Assembly: GCA_033032865.1 (NCBI GenBank)
Contig: JAWHQI010000229.1
Location: forward strand, 1,760,501 to 1,824,500
Direction: 5' to 3'
Source of the DNA: Dactylorhiza incarnata
Taxonomy: Eukaryota; Streptophyta; Magnoliopsida; Asparagales; Orchidaceae
Length of the DNA stretch: 64,000 nucleotides
Of this stretch, positions 42,767 through 52,775 are shown piece by piece. The notes under the pieces were generated by a model. The model ran no database searches. It saw nothing but the letters and a program-made list of their open reading frames with translations, and was not told the DNA's origin. The position numbers and the translations under genes were made by a program. Position 1 is the first letter of the stretch. The number at the start of each line of letters is the position of its first letter.

Positions 42767-43984
42767 TGTACAACCCCCATATCTATCGAGTGAGGCTCAG
42801 CGTGGAGGGCCGCCGAGACGTGTCTGTACAACCCTATATCCACCGAGTAGGTTGCCAGGACCCAAGAGTGCATCAGGGTCACGTTTGTGGTATGATCCAA
42901 GACAGAGAGAAAGGAGGGAGAGCGGTATAGGCAGAAACCTCCTGCTCACCCAGCTGGAGTAAGAGGCAAGTGAGGGGGCGAGAGGAGGAGGGGCGGGTGC
43001 CCCCCCCCCCCCCCCCTCTCGCCCGCGCCCAGCTAGGGGCGAGAGGAGGAGGGGCGGGTGCCCCCCCCCCCCTCTCGCCCGCGCCCAGCTAGGGGCGAGA
43101 GGAGGAGGGGCGGGTGCCCCCCCCCCCCTCTCGCCCGCGCCCAGCTAGGGGCGAGAGGAGGAGGGGCGGGTGCCCCCCCTCTCGCCCGCGCCCAGCTAGG
43201 GGCGAGAGGAGGAGGGGCGGGTGCCCCCCCTCTCGCCCTCGCCCAGCTAGGGGCGAGAGGAGGAGGGGCGGGTGCCCCCCCCTCTCGCCCGCGCCCAGCT
43301 AGGGGCGAGAGGAGGAGGGACGGGTGCCCCCCCTCTCGCCCGCGCCCAGCCAGGGGCGAGAGGAGGAGGACGGGTGCCCCCCCTCTCGCCCTCGCCCTCG
43401 CCAGGCCAGGGGCGAGTGGAGGAGGGGGGCCGACCCCCTCTCTCGCCCCCGACCCTGGTAAGGGGGAAGACCCTTGGTCTCGCCCCACCCCAGCAAGGAG
43501 GCTCGCCGAGCTCCGCGAGGTAACCCCTCTCGCCCAGTTCCAGAAGAGGGGGGGTTGGTCTGCGTTTAGTATCCCAGAACAGCGAGATTTGGCTATTTGC
43601 AGTCCAGTTTTGGCTATTCGCAGTCCAGATCCGAGGGTATTTTGGTAATCTGGCAGATCAGTTTTTGGCTATTTGCAGCCCAACTTGGAAAACCTATAAA
43701 TAGACCCTAAGGGGCACCAAAGGAGGGGACTTCTAGATTTCCAAATTTCGGATCTTCTTCTTCCCTTAAAGCTCTCCTTTGCTGCTTCTGGTTCAGCATT
43801 GGCTAGGGAGGGGAAGATCTCTCAGGTCTTCCGGGTGTGAGGTGGGACCTCCTCGCTGTAGCCTGGGGTCCGTTTCCAAGTCCAAGTGCTCTTGCCTAGA
43901 GAGTTGGCTCGAGAGAAGTAGGTGTGAGACCACCCCTTTTTTGGGACCCCGAACTCCACGGAGACCGAGTAGTCGGTTTCAACA
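42767..43984 (+). repeat. Element L 3' LTR (1218 bp)
   Basis: Starts after gcaaagagcggggat. Hairpin array at 42977-43430 with about eight units, one more than in the 5' LTR. TATA box 43695-43702. Confidence 0.93.
42977..43430. repeat. GC-rich hairpin array in 3' LTR
   Basis: Same unit as 40117-40500. ORFs of repeated ARPSRPRPARGERRR or LAPSWARARGGAPAPPP type on both strands are artefacts of it. Confidence 0.9.
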
Positions 43985-44687
43985 ATGGGGTACTCTCTTA
44001 CTAAAAAAGGATATTGATGTTTCAATCATATTTTCAAACGTCAATGTCTTTGCATAGGTCACCTTCTTTTATTTTACCCCTTATTTCTCCATGGACGGTG
44101 GATCTCTTACTCTCGAGATCCATCCTCCTCTCGAGATCCCACCTCCTCTCCTGACCTCCTCTCCCCCTACCTCTCTTTCAGTCTTCTCTCTCATTATCGC
44201 CAACGCCCTGCTTCCCCCCTCTCCTCGTCCTTTCTACTCCAGAATCCTCGTGTCAGCTCTCAGTCCATCTCTCTCCTCTTTGGACAGTTCCTTCACATCA
44301 ACAGCCTTGGATCTGGATGTTCTCATTGGTCTGCGGAAGGGGTTAGGTGGAAGTACACAACATCCTAGTACTAAGGTTATATCTTATGCCAATCTCGGTC
44401 TTTCATGCAGCATGTTTGTATGGGCACTCTCTACCACCAATGCACTTACTACTTATCATGAAACTTTTCGTAGACATTGCTAGAAAGCAGTTATAGATGA
44501 GGAAATATTTGTCTTGCCATCGCGAGGTACTTAGGTTTTAGTTCTTGCCCCGTTTGAAGGCGATGTTGTCGGTTGCACTTACTACTTATCATGAAACTTT
44601 TCGTATACATTGCTAGAAAGCAGTTATAGATAAGGAAATATTTGTCTTGCCATCGCGAGGTACTTAGGTTTTAGTTCTTGCCCCGTT
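43985..44687 (+). pseudogene. Copia-4 integrase end and pre-RT segment
   Basis: Resumes after element L with MGYSLTKKGY*CFNHIFKRQ (integrase C-terminal region), a Ser/Pro-rich linker (44090-44340), then SYANLGLSCSMFVWALSTTN, TYHETFRRHC*KAVIDEE and VLVLAPFEGDVVGC, which is the segment leading into a copia RT. Confidence 0.7.
44441..44687 (+). repeat. 133-bp tandem duplication in Copia-4
   Basis: tgcacttactacttatcatg starts at 44441 and again at 44574; copies differ at a few bases. The second copy runs into the next element. Confidence 0.9.
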
Positions 44688-44818
44688 GTGAGATACTAGT
44701 GGCTCTCTCCTCTAACGAGAAACTCCTCTTAAGCAGTCGCGGTCAAGGCTCCATTGTACCTCCACCATCTTCCCACCTCCGACCACTCCTCAGACGACTT
44801 CCGAGTAGGCCCATAACA
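44686..44818 (+). repeat. E5 5' LTR, 3' end
   Basis: ttgtgagatactagtggctc to ggcccataaca, matching 46790-46911. Confidence 0.85.
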
Positions 44819-45570
44819 ATTTTGGCATCAGAGCGTTCTCGGTCCTCTTCCGCATTATTCTCGCCATCGACACCATGCATCTTCCTCACCATCACCCATG
44901 GGTTCCCTTCCTGACACCAACTGCAATTTATTTCTTCCCTTACAGTCGAGCCCCATTTTCCTCATCTCAACAGCCAACTGCCTCACCGCCCACCCTCACC
45001 TTCATTGACGACACCCAGCCACGCCTCGCCTCTGTTCCTCGACGACCCCAGCAACGCGCTACTCCGTCCTCGTCGCCGTCTCTCGCAACCACACGACGCC
45101 ATCATCTCCCACCGCATCTTCCATTCGACGCCTCCAGCAAGCGAGACATCGTCATCCTCTCGCCCAGTCGCTGACACAAGCTTCTCTCCCGCCTACCCAT
45201 CTCCGCTCCTGCCATTTCGAGCATGCCACCCGACTTCTTCCTCACGCGCCTTCTCCCTTCGACTCTTCATCAAGCCCCACGTCCGCCGATTTTGATCCCC
45301 ACACCCGCACGCCTCTTTCTCACGTCTTTTCTTTCTTTTTTTTATTATCCTTCCTATATCCGACTGCCTATTCACATCAAGCCCCAATACCTTCTCTGCC
45401 TATGTAGGGTTGCCTATCCAAGGCAAGGGAGAGCGAAGGCTTGGAGCATATTTATTTGTGTCACCATTGAGAGACGACACGGCTCTCGCGGAAACTCCCA
45501 ACCAGCCTCTTCAGAGGAATCTAGTCGTCCAATCACCCGCTCCTTGTCTCGTGCTATTTCAATCCGCAAT

Positions 45571-46476
45571 ATGGACGACACGCAAGATTTCATGGCTGCT
45601 CTCCAAGGATTCATGACGTCCATAGAGGCCCGCCTCCGGGAAGCCGAAACACGTCATCAGGATGACATGTCAGCCATCACCACCAAGCTTAATGAGCTGA
45701 CCGGCGCCTTCCCCGTAGTTACTACCCCACTTACGGATCTTTCTAGCAGCAGTCAGGCGCCGCCACCGCCACTTATCTGCCACGAGCCACCGGCTTTCAT
45801 CCGCCCGGAAGAGGATATTCTATCGAGCTATACCAGGTTGGAATTCCCAACCTACGACGGGATAACTGATCCATTGGGCTGGCTCACGAAATGTGAGCAA
45901 TTCTTTGGCCACCAACAAACTCCGGCAGCAGAACGAATTCATCTAGCATCCTTCCACATGCTCGACTCCGCTCTATTGTGGGCTTCTCGTCTCCTCACCG
46001 ACCAGCCGAATCTGATGTGCAAAGACTTCAAGTAGTTCTACAATTTGCGTTTTGGTCCTCCTATCTGCAGCAACCCCCTCGGCGAACTCACGTCTTTATG
46101 AAAAACGGGGTCCGTGGACGAGTACCTGAAACAATTCCAGCTACTTTTGGCGCATGTCACTTTTACCCTAGATAAGTAGGTCGTCATTTTCACTGCCAGA
46201 CTTCGCGACTGCATGCGACTGGATGTCAAATTTGAGGGCCCTCCAGACTTAGTGACTACTATGAGTCTGGTCAGGCTCTGCGACCGTCGCCTCCAGCTGG
46301 CACAGGAGGCCTACCCTCCTACCAACATCATTCAACAGGGTCGTATCGAGGGTCCTCCAGCCCCACCAGTCCGTCGATTATCTCGGGCCGAGATGTTGCA
46401 ACGACGCGCCCAGGGATTATGTTTTAACTGCGACGAGCAGTACACTCGCGGCCACAGGTGCAACAGGTTTTTCTAA
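45571..46476 (+). pseudogene. E5 gypsy gag (pseudogene)
   Basis: I start at MDDTQDFMAALQGFMTSIEA (45571), a coiled-coil-like N-terminus. The retrotrans_gag core follows: LEFPTYDGITDPLGWLTKCE, FFGHQQTPAAERIHLASFHM, then TAG at 46033 and frame losses, VDEYLKQFQLLLAHV, and finally RAQGLCFNCDEQYTRGHRCN, the CX2CX4GHXC-type knuckle seen in many plant chromovirus gags. Stops after NRFF at 46474. Confidence 0.85.
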
Positions 46477-46579
46477 CTGCACGTCGAGGACTCTAACGAT
46501 GAGGGCGTCGGATGAAGTTGCACCACCGTTGACCTCTCTTGAGCTTGAGGTTAAGCTCATTTTTGGATGGCGGGAGTGA

Positions 46580-46911
46580 TGTTATGGGCAACGTGCCCCA
46601 CCTTATGTATCTTTATATTTTCATAGGTTGATGTAATCATATTATATCGAGTCAAGTCTAGTTGCATGTTTATCTTTAGTATTTTAATGTTTGATGTAAT
46701 TACAGTTTGCCACCCGGGGATCCTATAAATAGACCCTTAAGAGCCTTGTATCGGTAAGAAATAAAGGAATTCTAATTCTCGTCCCCTTGTTGTGAGATAT
46801 TGGTGGCTCTCTCCTCTAACGAGCAACTCCGTTTAGGCAGTCGCAGTCAAGGCTCTATTGTACCTCCACCATCTTTCCCACCTCAGGCGACTTCCAAGTA
46901 GGCCCATAACA
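46580..46911 (+). repeat. E5 3' LTR (332 bp)
   Basis: TATA box cctataaatagaccc at 46724; ends cccataaca. Confidence 0.88.
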
Positions 46912-47469
46912 CTCTCCCTCGAGAATTCTTGAATCTCCTTATTCACTATCTTGAGTTAGTAGAATTGTCATGTCTATTTTCAGTAATTAAGACCTTTTTA
47001 TAGTGGTAGAGTTGCAACAAGAATGACAAAGTCGGCCACCCTCAGGACTTGTGTTGATAGAGAATGTCATGGAATGTTTGAATTCAGCGGTTATCCTCTG
47101 ACAAGATAATCCTCAAATTGAGTGTAGAGGAAGAATGGGCGTCCATGTAGCATTCTGTGTTTGTATATAAGAGTTAAATCACTGAGCCACATGTAGCCAG
47201 TAGGGGAGAATAAAAGGAATTCGCCAAAATGAAGAGTTACACCTCGCAAGAGATATGTCGTTAGGGAGGGCAAATAGGTTCTCGGTATATATTTATTGGG
47301 ATTAGCAAGTTATACTTTCCAATGAGTATTTCATGGTCGTGCGAGATAATTATGTGTATGATTATGCAAGAACTAAACGGGTACACAAATTATCAGGTCA
47401 TGTTGCCAGTTAATTTAAATAACTTCATTAAACATGTGTCAAGTAATAATTGTTTTAGATGTCAGTAAC
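46912..47469. other. Unassigned sequence
   Basis: No domain recognised. The later part may belong to the leader of the gypsy relic that becomes recognisable from about 47470. Confidence 0.4.
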
Positions 47470-48750
47470 CACGTCATTAACATCAATAAGGGCGGGTACT
47501 ATGATGATTATCATAAGAATTTGTAGAGTTTATTATACTAAGGATGATATTATATGCAGAGTTAGAGTTGATGCGCCTTCTTTTGACAAACAGCTAAACC
47601 AGAAGTCGTTCATTGATTGGTTCTCAAATATGAATAACTACTTTGACTAGTATAAGATGCCAAATGAGCGGCATATCAAATTTGTAAAGATGAAGTTTAT
47701 TGTTCAAGCTAAAGATCTACTGGACTAGCTCAGAGCATATGTTTGACTGTGATGGTGTTCGTCTCATCTCTCAATGGGTGTGGAAGTGAAGGTTAATAGA
47801 AAAATATCACCTGGAATTCTCAATAGTCAGCTCCTCGATCAGTTATATGTCATATGGCAAGGGACTGTCTCTGCCGACAATATGACTAGGTTCGACGAAT
47901 TAGTTCTGAAGAGTGACATTCAAATAAAGCCCATTGCGACTGCTCCCAGATTTCGATTTGGCACCTTCCTAAGATATGAAGGGAATTGATTACTCACCAC
48001 TTTGTGGAGCTGATATTTCAGCTTGCCCTCCATTATAAACGGTATCTAAGATTCGGGAGACTGAAGTGAGCCGATCTTCAGCATATCATTACGAACCATC
48101 CCCAATCAGGAGCAATTGTGATGCTTAGCTCTACTCCTGCAGTAATGAAAGGCAAATCCCCTGACACAGTCATTTTGCTCAGGTAGGATTTAGTTTTCTA
48201 GGTATCAAGGTAAAGAGCGCGTAGCAATTTAGTGCCCTACAAGGAATCTACTTCTCGATGGTGAGACTGAGTCTAATATGGGCCCTATAGTGCAGACGGA
48301 GGAAGACATTGTTGTGATTGTTGAGGATGGTTGAAAGGCCGATCAAATAGAACCCTAGAATTAGACATCGTTAAATATTTTTATTGTCAACCCCAGCCTA
48401 AGGGAGAGTATTGGAGACACGCGTCTATTTTGTACACTAATTTTCCTAGTGTGTGTAGTGCCTGCAAGTTAGCTATTGACAGCAGGAGTTATGTCAATGT
48501 GATTACATCTAAGGGTCTTGAACGTGTGAGGTTACAGAAGGTTACAGATGAGCCTCACCCATATTTTTATTGAATTGTTTGAATTGACAGGACAATATTA
48601 CAGGTCACTCAGCGATGTCGTGTCTCAAGTAGTCTTGTTGATGTTGAGAACCATGTTAGTGTGACATTCTCCACATAGATGTTGCTCATGTACTATTAAG
48701 TCGACCATGCTTATACGACTACAACTTCATGTGTTTTGGGAGATTAAACT
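47470..48750 (+). pseudogene. Gypsy relic, gag to protease part
   Basis: A decayed cousin of element G: CRVRVDAPSFDKQLNQKSFI, DWFSNMNNYFD*YKMPNE, KMKFIVQAKDLLD, then a scrambled region and VSADNMTRFDELVLKSDIQI. The protease part is at 48470: CKLAIDSRSYVNVITSKGLE (the DSG active site now DSR), LQVTQRC. It breaks off at FGRLN, 48750, and continues at 59725. Confidence 0.82.
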
Positions 48751-49412
48751 TGTAACGACCCAACCCTCACAATATCAAAAGTATTGTCCGTTTTGGTTCA
48801 TCCCAACCCATACGGAGTTGAACCGCATGATTTTGCCATTTTCCGCATGTGGCCTGCGAGCACTTCCCAGGAGGTCACCCATCTCAGGACTACTCCCACT
48901 GAAGCACGCTTAATCTTGGAGTTTCCAACACAACTCCAACAGTTGCTCTGAAAAGGCGCCTCTCTGATATTTGTGGAATCAAATTATAACTAAGCCCAGT
49001 AACGTTTCCTCCAATTTCAATGTGAGATCCGATTCATTCTTGCACCTCCTTTCACCTAGAAGTCTGTCATCATAAAGTCTGATAGGAGCTGCTTTACCTA
49101 GGCTTCACTGCCCCTAAAGCACTCATCGTCCTCATCAGACCGCCCTCATCATATTTAGGATGTTACATGCCCACCAGCTTCTGCATGGTTCGTCCCCAAA
49201 CCACACCATACTGCAGGAGGTCTGGCTCTGATACCATTTGTAACGACTCAACCCTCACAATATCAGAAGTATTGTCTACTTTGGTTCATCCCAAACCCAT
49301 ATTGAGTTGAACCGCATGGTTTTGCCCTTTTTCACAGGTGGCCTACGAGCACTTCTCAGAAGGTCACCCATCCCAAAACTACTCCCACTGGAGAACGCTT
49401 AACCTTGGAGAT
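48751..49412 (-). mobile_element. Cassandra TRIM, minus strand, truncated
   Basis: On the minus strand: 5' LTR (from 49412 to 49239, incomplete), primer-binding site aatggtatcagagcc, a 71-bp internal domain (49238-49168), and a full 3' LTR (49167-48751) starting tgtaacatcctaaatatg and ending gggttgggtcgttaca. The LTR holds a 5S rRNA-like segment: gattaagcgtgcttcagtgg, gatgggtgacctcctgggaa. A very short internal domain and a 5S segment in the LTR are diagnostic of Cassandra. Confidence 0.92.
48863..48917 (-). promoter_or_regulatory. 5S rRNA-like pol III promoter segment in Cassandra LTR
   Basis: Covers 5S box A (attaagcgtgc), the intermediate element and box C (gatgggtgacctcctgggaag). It is not a full 5S gene. 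Confidence 0.85.
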
Positions 49413-50194
49413 TTACCTCCCTCAAGAGTGAGGGGAGAAGAAATTATCACGCGGAAACGGAGACTTGACGGCGCTTAGGTAGCGGAAACCCTAAATCGGA
49501 GAGGGCTTTGGAGAGATCCCGCCAATTAGGGCGACGAATGGCGTCAAGGAGCAGGAAAATCTAGAAATTGGACGGTTATAATGGGGTAACATCATGAATC
49601 ACAATATATACACCACTAGGGCACAAAAATTTGCAAATAAATTCAATTAAAACTGATTGAAAAGGAAAGGAGGAGATGCATACCCAAGGGAGACCAAAAT
49701 CGGGCTCAAGGAGGACGGAGGGGGAGGCTGCCAGCCTTGAGCCCGGTTTTGGTCTCCCTTAGGTATGCATCTCCTCCTTCCCCTTTCAATCAGTTTTATG
49801 TTTCATTTCTTTTACTGTCGGATATTTCTGTTATGTAATAATTATAATCAGTCATTTTTCCTGTTTGCATGGACAACTGTTATGTTAAATATTATATGTA
49901 CTAGAATGATATACTTGCATGCTCATTCATCTGTGATGATCACTGCATAAAAATCTGTTCCAAAACTTGTATCCTGAGTTTTATTCAAAAATGCATGTGC
50001 ACCGGTTTTAAACTATTATATTTTAAAGCTTTCGCAACAAAACAAACTGTTTTTCTTCAAATTAATTACTTTAAAACTTATTATCAGCTTCTCTGCTTTC
50101 GCCTTAGCAGGCATGGATTTTCCTTCCGCCCATGCCTGTGGCATCACGACCCGCCCAAAGCACACTCTGACTCTTGTTGAGACGGGTCTTGACA
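49413..50194. mobile_element. S2 left end: rearranged LTR with inverted half
   Basis: 49413-49711 is the reverse complement of the middle of the S LTR (compare 11080-11310: agggtttccg, cgcctaagcgccg, cttttgagggagg). 49650-49711 and 49735-49796 are perfectly matching inverted arms around a 23-bp loop. 49797-50194 is the direct LTR tail ending tcttgaca, followed by the primer-binding site. Confidence 0.85.
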
Positions 50195-51105
50195 GTTGGT
50201 ATCAGAGATAGGTTAGTCTCTAAAAATAAAGTATTGTATAAATATTACATATTTTGAATCTTATCATATAAATATATATGCATGCATCATTCCTTCACTC
50301 ATCTTGTCATTATCTGTTGTTCGTGGTTGAAACACGCACACACTCACTCATAAGCATTAGTAGTATGCACACGAATGTTAAGGGAGTCCAAGCAAACTTA
50401 ACATTTTTGTGCATATGAATTCCACTAGGATATACACCGCTTGCGAATATTAAATGGTTATGGACAGTTTAATACTTTCAAGTGTGTTGGCATTAGAATC
50501 ATAATATGCATGGCATGTTAAGTGATATGGCGTTTAACGTGGCATGTGTATCCATTCATTTGCATTCATATCATAAGCATTGCACAAGTGTCCAGCTAAG
50601 AACAACAATAATGATTGTACACACATGGTTTTACTATTTGTTTGACATCGCACACGATCTCATGGTTACACTTGCATGATCATTACCTAGAGTTGTCCAA
50701 TGAAAATGCTGTAATTATTACATAATTTATGTATCTGACAGTAGGAAATGTGTTAGAATTTCTAATTTCAAATCTCTGATATTCGTATTCAGTCTTCCTG
50801 TTCTGCTCGACTATCGATCTCATCTAATTCTCCAGTATCCCCTTCTAGTTAGCTCTTAAGCGTCAACATCGCAAGTAAGTTACCCCTTCGTGCAAAGATT
50901 TTTCGCTCCCGAATTCTTGAGACTTATCTCTCAGTTCCGAGCTAAGTGAAGCAATTCTCATGTTCCCTGAATCCAATCCTTTGTATCTGGCCATACCCGC
51001 TAAGATCGTAAAGTATCAAGTACGCAAGCTTCGAAAGAAAAATCATCTTTATGATAACTATGTTTTGGATGCATGAAAAGTCTGAATAATTCTCTCGAGA
51101 ACTTG
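50195..51105 (+). mobile_element. S2 internal region, first part
   Basis: Primer-binding site ttggtatcagaga, then about 0.9 kb closely matching the S1 internal region 9514-10350 (cacacactcactcataagca, tccactaggatatacacc, agctaagaacaacaataatg). No ORF. Cut at 51105 by element G. Confidence 0.88.
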
Positions 51106-52344
51106 TGATGGGGATCCATCAGTTGTTGCACCCGGAGGGGTTCGCCGCAAGGCGGGACCCACGTTTATCTATTCGCGCAGGAAGAAGTGATCAGATCGCC
51201 GATCCGACTCCGCGGTTGCGTCCGGTGCGCCGTTGCGAGTCGAAATCATATATTAGTTTATTATTTTCGAGTTTGTTTTCATATATTTAGTGGCTGATCC
51301 CCACAGGCCAATCATAGTCGTTGATGGGGATGCCCTAGGCTTTTCTTCTTTTATAAATAGAGGTTGTAAGGGCTGAAAGAGGCATTGCAGAATTTGGAGA
51401 ACATCATTCCCGGATTCCAGCGATCAACCCGCGGTGCCGACGCCGTAGAACCCTAGGTGACGATTCCTAGGTGCTCAAACTTCTCCCCAAGGTACTACCC
51501 ATCCATTGCATCCTTCTTCCCCCTCTGAAACCCCACCCGCAGCCCCATAACGGTGTATCACTGTTCACGGGAACACTGTTCACGGGAACACTGTTCACGG
51601 AAATACTGTTCACCGAATTCACTGTTCACTGAACACTGTTCACCCGCAAAATTGTCATCCATCCACCTCTCTTCCCTCCGTGGTTCCACTCCCAAATTTC
51701 CTACGAACGCTAGATCACTTCCGATCTAGCGTTTCCAACCCCGATCTGTTATTTCCACCACCATACATCACCCTACTTCTCGGATCCGCTATCATACACC
51801 GGATCTATCCTTCCTCCACCCGGATCTACCCCCTAGTGGCCGAATCTATCCATTTCCGGCCTGATCTCCTCATTTTCCACAGTGGACAGCCACCTCCACC
51901 CCGTCGCGCCTTCGGTTCCTCCATCGATCGCCGATCTACGCCTCTGGGCTCCAGTTCTTCAGTGCCTCGGTTCAGCCCGCTAGTTTGTGAGTATTTCGTT
52001 GTACTTTGGCATTTGATTTGGTATTATTACTTGGTGTTTTCTCTGTGCTTGTTTGGAGTTGTATTGATGGGTATTTGTTTGGATATAATTATAATTGCAG
52101 GTGGGACAAATTCGCCGCGTGCTCGCTTTGGCCCTCCGATGCGGAGGAAAGCCACACTTAACTGCTTAATTAAATATTGTCTTCACTCTTTGTGATTTTG
52201 TGTGGTGTTATAAGATTTTCATTGCTCTAACTATTAATCGTTGCTGCCAACTGTCGCATTGCATTTAGCATAGGTTTAGTATTCCGCACGTGCACTCTCA
52301 CTAGAGTCCTAGGGTTTGAGCACCCAGAGCCTACCCCTACATCA
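51106..52344 (+). repeat. G 5' LTR (1239 bp)
   Basis: Starts tgatggggatccatcagttg, ends cccctacatca. TATA box tataaata at 51352. Confidence 0.92.
51556..51650 (+). repeat. CACTGTTCAC short tandem repeat in G LTR
   Basis: Six to seven units of cactgttcacgggaa with variants. The 3' LTR (57890-57975) has the same motif with fewer and altered units, so the array changes faster than the rest of the LTR. Confidence 0.85.
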
Positions 52345-52345
52345 A

Positions 52346-52361
52346 TTGGTATCAAAGAAGG
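52346..52361 (+). promoter_or_regulatory. G primer-binding site
   Basis: ttggtatcaaagaagg, one base after the LTR. Confidence 0.75.
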
Positions 52362-52406
52362 TTAGGCCTCTGCATGCTCCGTAGTGGTAGGTTCTTTAGA
52401 AGAAGC

Positions 52407-52775
52407 ATGGTAGATCCTCAAGTCACCGACGACCGAACGGCGAGCTCGAATTCGGGTACCTCCTTTGCTGAGTTTCAGCGTCTTCTCCTAGATCGTTTCG
52501 ACACCTTAGGTGCCCAATTCAACGACGTGCGTCGTGATCTCGCCGAGGTGAATCTTCGCCTAGACCACTTAGAGAATGTCAGGGACACTCCTGCACAACG
52601 TGATGATTCGCTTGAGGACGACCCCGATGATCCTCCACGTCCTAATCCAAACCGGAGAGATGGCCAACCTCCAGTAGACCGCCACCGTCGTGAGGCCCCT
52701 CGTCGAGCCCCAGCCCCACCCGTGAGGCGAGGCCCTAACCCTATGGTCGAGCGTAGACCGGCTCCGCACGTGATA
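52407..52775 (+). pseudogene. G gag N-terminus (frameshifted)
   Basis: MVDPQVTDDRTASSNSGTSF, then a coiled-coil-like segment FAEFQRLLLDRFDTLGAQFN, DVRRDLAEVNLRLDHLENV. A frameshift at about 52745-52775 separates it from the rest of gag-pol; the ORF ends out of frame at 53105. An upstream in-frame ATG (52374) is possible. Confidence 0.8.

Larger units (their letters stand above)
39911..43984 (+). mobile_element. Element L: complete non-autonomous LTR element (4.07 kb)
   Basis: Perfect duplication atggg (39906-39910, 43985-43989). LTRs 39911-41072 and 42767-43984 are nearly identical outside the hairpin array, so this is one of the youngest insertions here. Each begins tgtacaacccccatatc and ends cggtttcaaca and has a TATA box. 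The internal part (41073-42766) starts tttttggtgcggtgagcg (primer-binding region), carries one short ORF, then a 15-copy 74-bp array. No gag-pol. It splits Copia-4. Confidence 0.93.
37000..44687 (+). mobile_element. Copia-4, highly degenerate Ty1/copia element
   Basis: The end of a 5' LTR with TATA box (tatataaag, 37138) stops at 37205, followed by primer-binding site tggtatcaaag. Gag, protease, pre-integrase and integrase remnants follow, all riddled with stops and shifts. The integrase is split by element L, after which the reading resumes as MGYSLTKKGY at 43985. It ends in a duplicated pre-RT segment. No RT or 3' LTR is seen. The left boundary is approximate. Confidence 0.78.
44686..46911 (+). 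mobile_element. E5: gypsy element reduced to gag
   Basis: The 5' LTR survives only as its last ~133 bp (44686-44818), followed by primer-binding region tttggcatcagagc (44821). Gag is present; protease to integrase are missing. The 3' LTR 46580-46911 (tgttatggg ... cccataaca) follows tggcgggagtga. LTR termini form a 9-bp inverted repeat. Confidence 0.82.

Noticed and set aside
40331..43648. Pro/Ala/Arg-rich ORFs of 65-196 codons on both strands
   Set aside because: They arise from the GC-rich hairpin array in the element L LTRs.
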